Positions 57,545 through 64,000 of a stretch of 64,000 nt of DNA are shown here, piece after piece. The position numbers were made by a program, and so were the translations under genes. The stretch's first letter is position 1, and every line of letters starts with the position of its first letter. The notes below the pieces were generated by a model that saw only the letters and a list, made by a program, of their open reading frames with translations, searched no databases and was not told where the DNA came from. Where the stretch lies: assembly GCA_024699855.1 (NCBI GenBank), contig JAMPIQ010000001.1, positions 1,054,001-1,118,000 on the forward strand, written 5' to 3'. This stretch comes from Aphelenchoides besseyi. Lineage: Eukaryota > Nematoda > Chromadorea > Rhabditida > Aphelenchoididae.

Positions 57545-58328
57545 ATGTCTGACGGAAATGCGTCCACCACAAATTCGACTGATGAATCGATTGACTACGA
57601 TACCGGTAGTGTTCAATCGTTGTGTGATCAATTGAGTGTAAGAAAAAAGGTCGGATTATCCTTGGATTTGTATCTTAGACTTTTTCCGATTTGGCTCCAT
57701 CCGATTTGGGACTCGATGCTGATCACAATGCCGTTCCACCGTTGACTCACGCTGCTGGTTCGGGCGAAATGACTGCGGAGACTATTAAAGTGGAAACGGA
57801 GGTCCTCAACGAATCATTTCCTCATTCCATCGCTCTTCGATTCGAACCGACTCGCAATGTTGTCGTAGTAAGTCCATCGATCATAACGAATAATTGACTT
57901 TTGTAGGTGCATCGTCGTCAACGGATTCCAGATTATAAAAAAAAGGGTGAACGTCAAATCTCTAATCCGTTTCGTCGTTATGGTGCAATACGACTTATTC
58001 ACGCATATGGGGGTCTGGTTCCTCCACGTGGTCGTGATAAGAAGTCTCGTGAAGTTCGTGTAAGTTTACGTTCTTATATTCGCATTAATGTTCTGTTTAG
58101 GCCGGAAGTGAACCACCAAAGATGCCACGTGGTGCTCATTTTGCTTTACATCACGACGATCTATTGGATGCTGCGATCTTTCGATTTCAGTTTGATCAAA
58201 ACGCGCCATCGAGTGTTGCTGCGCATTATGTTGCACTGAAGATTAAAGAGCACTGCGAGAACTGGATACGGAACGAGGACTCTTCGTCTTCTTCCAGCAC
58301 TAGTTCTCCGAGCACGAAGAAACAATAA
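57545..58328 (+). CDS. Uncharacterised protein
   Basis: ATG 57545 opens MSDGNASTTNSTDESIDYDT. Four exons joined by introns of about 40-45 nt continue with TFSDLAPSDLGLDADHNAVP, SFPHSIALRFEPTRNVV, then VHRRQRIPDYKKKGERQISN, PFRRYGAIRLIHAYGGLVPP, and PRGAHFALHHDDLLDAAIFR, ending in a Ser-rich tail (EDSSSSSSTSSPSTKKQ). About 230 residues. Phases agree at every junction. No signal peptide or membrane segment. The basic centre and folded-looking C-terminal part suggest a conserved domain, but I do not recognise it. Confidence 0.6.
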
Positions 58329-58670
58329 ACGGATTGAACAAACTTTTCTGAGATGTTCGTTAATGCTTCTACACTCATTCTTCTTTTCCAAACGCCCGCC
58401 GTGTATTGTGCGATGGACAGCATTTTCTCAGTTAACGGAATCCGTTGGACAACAATCAACGATTATCCACTCAACAGTTTGACTGAAATTGCATTCAAAT
58501 TTGCGTTGGGTCAACCGCAATTTGTATTAGATTTCACAACTTTAAAGCCCATTGACCATTTGGTTTCTTTTGTTTGTTCAGCTTTCGGATGACACAACGG
58601 TTAGCCGGGATTATAAAACTGATGACCGGTGATTACTTTTACAGTCCTCGGTTTTGTTCAACTACACGTA

Positions 58671-60203
<1,533 letters not shown>

Positions 60204-60204
60204 T

Positions 60205-60655
60205 TTATTCGGAATGCTTGTAGAATTCGGGAGTATGAGTTGTTTTATCTGCTTTTTCATTTCGAGATCGATAGTTCGCGTTGCAAACGTAGTTGACTTT
60301 GTGATCGCAGTTCAAACAACGACGTTGAAGTTGTCGGCCATGTCTGCGAATTGCGATCGCCGAGTTTCCATTTCGATCGGACACCAACGAGACTTTGCAT
60401 CGTTTACAAATCGACCGTTTGATTTCGGTCGATGGTCGAATTTGCTCCACGTAACTGAACTCTCGAAGTTCTTTTGCGCAAGTGGCCGACATTTTCTTAT
60501 AAATGTCATTTCTTAAAGCGCCTAAACAACTTAGGGATTAACTGATCAACCGAAAGTTGCTTACTTTTCTGAGCCAATAGAACTGCCGCTTGTTCGAGGA
60601 ACGATACCCGCGTTGCGGCCATTCGATCGACACCACGAACCGTCTCAATTGACAT
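60205..60655 (-). CDS. RPP21: Ribonuclease P protein subunit p21 (Rpr2/Rpp21)
   Basis: Two exons: MSIETVRGVDRMAATRVSFL, EQAAVLLAQK (human RLNFLYQAAHCVLAQ), then, after a 44-nt intron, SALRNDIYKKMSATCAKELR. The zinc ribbon is SICKRCKVSLV...RRCLNCDHKVNY, with two CxxC pairs, matching CRGC...CLTC of human RPP21. Rpp21 is a subunit of nuclear RNase P that helps mature the tRNA 5' end. The stop codon is one base away from the stop of the convergent astacin gene. An acceptor-like CGTTTCAG ends 8 nt before the ATG, and TGS1 ends 181 bp upstream on the same strand. Confidence 0.85.
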
Positions 60656-60836
60656 TTGGATGGCTGAAACGAAGGTTATTGAGATCATCTTTCGCTTCAA
60701 ATTCAACATTTGACTTTTGGCATTTAACCGTAAAGATAAAGGAAGCAATCGAACGTAAATAGCGTTTATTACAAAAGTCCCGTATAAAATTATCGATAAC
60801 AAAATATGAAAATAAGCGGTGTTGTGACAACAAGTT

Positions 60837-62728
<1,892 letters not shown>

Positions 62729-63813
62729 TTCGGTTGACACAAAATGAAGAGGAGTCCCGGGGAGCTTTTTTACCCAATTTGGGAACTACAACCGATCAAA
62801 AGGCTTATGTACCATCGACTGGGTAGTTAGTTCGAACACACGCGCTAACGATTGTGCAGTGCCAGTCGACGATAAAAATTGAACGGTAAACAATACTAAG
62901 CGAAATCGAATTCTTTTTTAGAGTCTTTCTGTCCCCTCACCACTTTCCAATGGCTCATGAACGGCGGTTACAAAATTTTCGCCCGTTCAAACTGCTGAAC
63001 AAATTGTTCGAGACCAAACTTTTGATTTAAAACGAAATTCGATTTCCGCGTTATTGTATTCCTCTAGACACGCTGCTCTGATTGTTGTTAAAACCAAAAG
63101 GTCTAATGGAAAACCAACCTCACAAATTTGAAGACCCTTAGATTCTAGTGACTATTCATCTAATCAACCAACATAGTCGGAGAATTGTTGAAGACGAAAA
63201 AAGTATTCAGGGAAAAATTCTCATTGATGAGCACTTCGGGGGTCGCGACTGGAAATCGTGAACAAGTGAACGGGAGACCGCGCCAAAAACCGATTGGGCG
63301 TTCGGCTTTGCTCTTCTACATTTGAGGACAAACTATGTGTTAACGCGATATTTGAGGCTCTTCCTTTAGTGGTTTAGGATACTTGCAATTTGAAGATCAA
63401 GATGTTTGTCAACAGAAAAACTCAGGTTGACGTTTTGATATGTTTCTCTCTTGGTCTCTTGCGACGTTCGTTCAATGTCCTTCACCGTTCTGCACTTTCG
63501 ACGGCGAACCTGAGCTTCTCAGTGGAAAGCGACTACACGCTGAACAACGAGCGTTCGTTGTCCCTTCAGTCTTTTTTTCTTTATCGTCTTTCGGTTGTTT
63601 TCTCGCTGTTCGTTTTGCCATTTCAAAACCAGCAGTCACTCTCTTCACTCTGCAGTCTTGGTCGTGTGTGCGTGTCTTGTTGTTTACAAGTTTGGATAGG
63701 GCGGCCCATTGGGTTGTTTTTGCTTTTAAGCACCAAAATATTTCTCTTCAGTTAACTGCTGTTCACTCTTACTCTCTGACTCGAATCAAACTACCCTTGA
63801 TACTTTTGCAAAG
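62729..63813. other. Intergenic / shared upstream region
   Basis: About 1.1 kb between the divergent TGS1 and the gene starting at 63814. A Phe/Ser-rich open frame at 63390-63755 (+) has no family feature and probably lies in the leader. No other element recognised. Confidence 0.45.
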
Positions 63814-64000
63814 ATGATGGAACAACAGGCCCAATGGGACTATCCCGGTTGCTTTCATCATCAAATTCAAATTAATTGATTGGATTTTCAGAACTCACTC
63901 GCGGCAATCTCACCTCCACGGTTGGTGGTGCTTTGGACAAATTGGACAAAAGCCGATCACTCATGCCTTACTACTGGTAAGAGAGTGAACATGGAGATTT
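63814..64000 (+). CDS. Start of an unidentified gene (runs off the window)
   Basis: ATG 63814 opens MMEQQAQWDYP. An intron (GTTGCTTTC...GATTTTCAG, phase 1) joins to ELTRGNLTSTVGGALDKLDK and SRSLMPYYW, ending at a GTAAGAG donor near 63979. Only about 40 residues are visible. No domain can be named. Confidence 0.45.

Noticed and set aside
63390..63755. Phe/Ser-rich open frame before the last gene
   Set aside because: TTT/TCT-rich low-complexity text with a second overlapping frame equally open; more likely leader or promoter sequence.

Overview
This is eukaryotic, metazoan DNA. Genes are compact and spacing is short. Introns are mostly about 40-50 nt (GT...YAG), and the sequence is rich in TCGA/CGA words. 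Conserved animal genes read cleanly across spliced exons. A chitin synthase, an astacin with a Cys-rich (ShK-like) tail, several AP-2 genes, and splice-acceptor-like sites 8-33 nt upstream of many start codons (as in spliced-leader trans-splicing) point to a small-genome ecdysozoan, most likely a nematode. TMEM26 and a FoxQ2-like gene argue against a close Caenorhabditis relative. The species cannot be fixed from this window.

Layout. 0-8.9 kb: MBD2/3 (3' part, +), WASHC5/strumpellin (+), BCAS2/SPF27 (-), PSMD7/Rpn8 (+), TMEM26 (-). 9.6-14.5 kb: protein tyrosine phosphatase (-) and an Sp1-type zinc-finger factor (-). 16.2-21.3 kb: a same-strand run SNRPB -> OLA1 -> RECQL5 (-). 22.3-23.6 kb: an unknown gene and SF3B5 (+). 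30.1-35.8 kb: an unknown acidic protein (+), CPSF6 (+) and a divergent PP1-type phosphatase (-). 36.2-38.1 kb: an LDLa-containing exon and a secreted ORF (-). 41.1-47.1 kb: FoxQ2-like forkhead (-) and a full chitin synthase (-). 54-64 kb: a hypothetical gene (-), tRNA-Ala(AGC) (-), an unknown gene (+), an astacin (+), RPP21 (-), TGS1 (-) and the first exons of another gene (+).

The unusual part is an AP-2 (TFAP2-type) cluster spread over 24-53 kb and reshuffled by segmental duplication. Copy A (+) and copy B (-) form a large inverted duplication around a 100-N scaffold gap. Copy C2 (-, 51.6-53.1 kb) is a full-length divergent paralog. C1 (-, 50.2-50.7 kb) is an internally deleted gene that keeps the start exon and the dimerisation half but has lost the activation region and the DNA-contacting basic region. 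D (29.3-29.9 kb) is a 3' pseudogene of C2 type with an in-frame TAA. E (47.2-47.46 kb) is a relic that has replaced the 3' end of a hormone-sensitive-lipase-like gene, which is itself damaged in two other places. The B-D and C1-C2 blocks are collinear and share flanks, so they look like two copies of one two-gene AP-2 unit with reciprocal loss. A chitin synthase exon relic is also trapped between C1 and C2.
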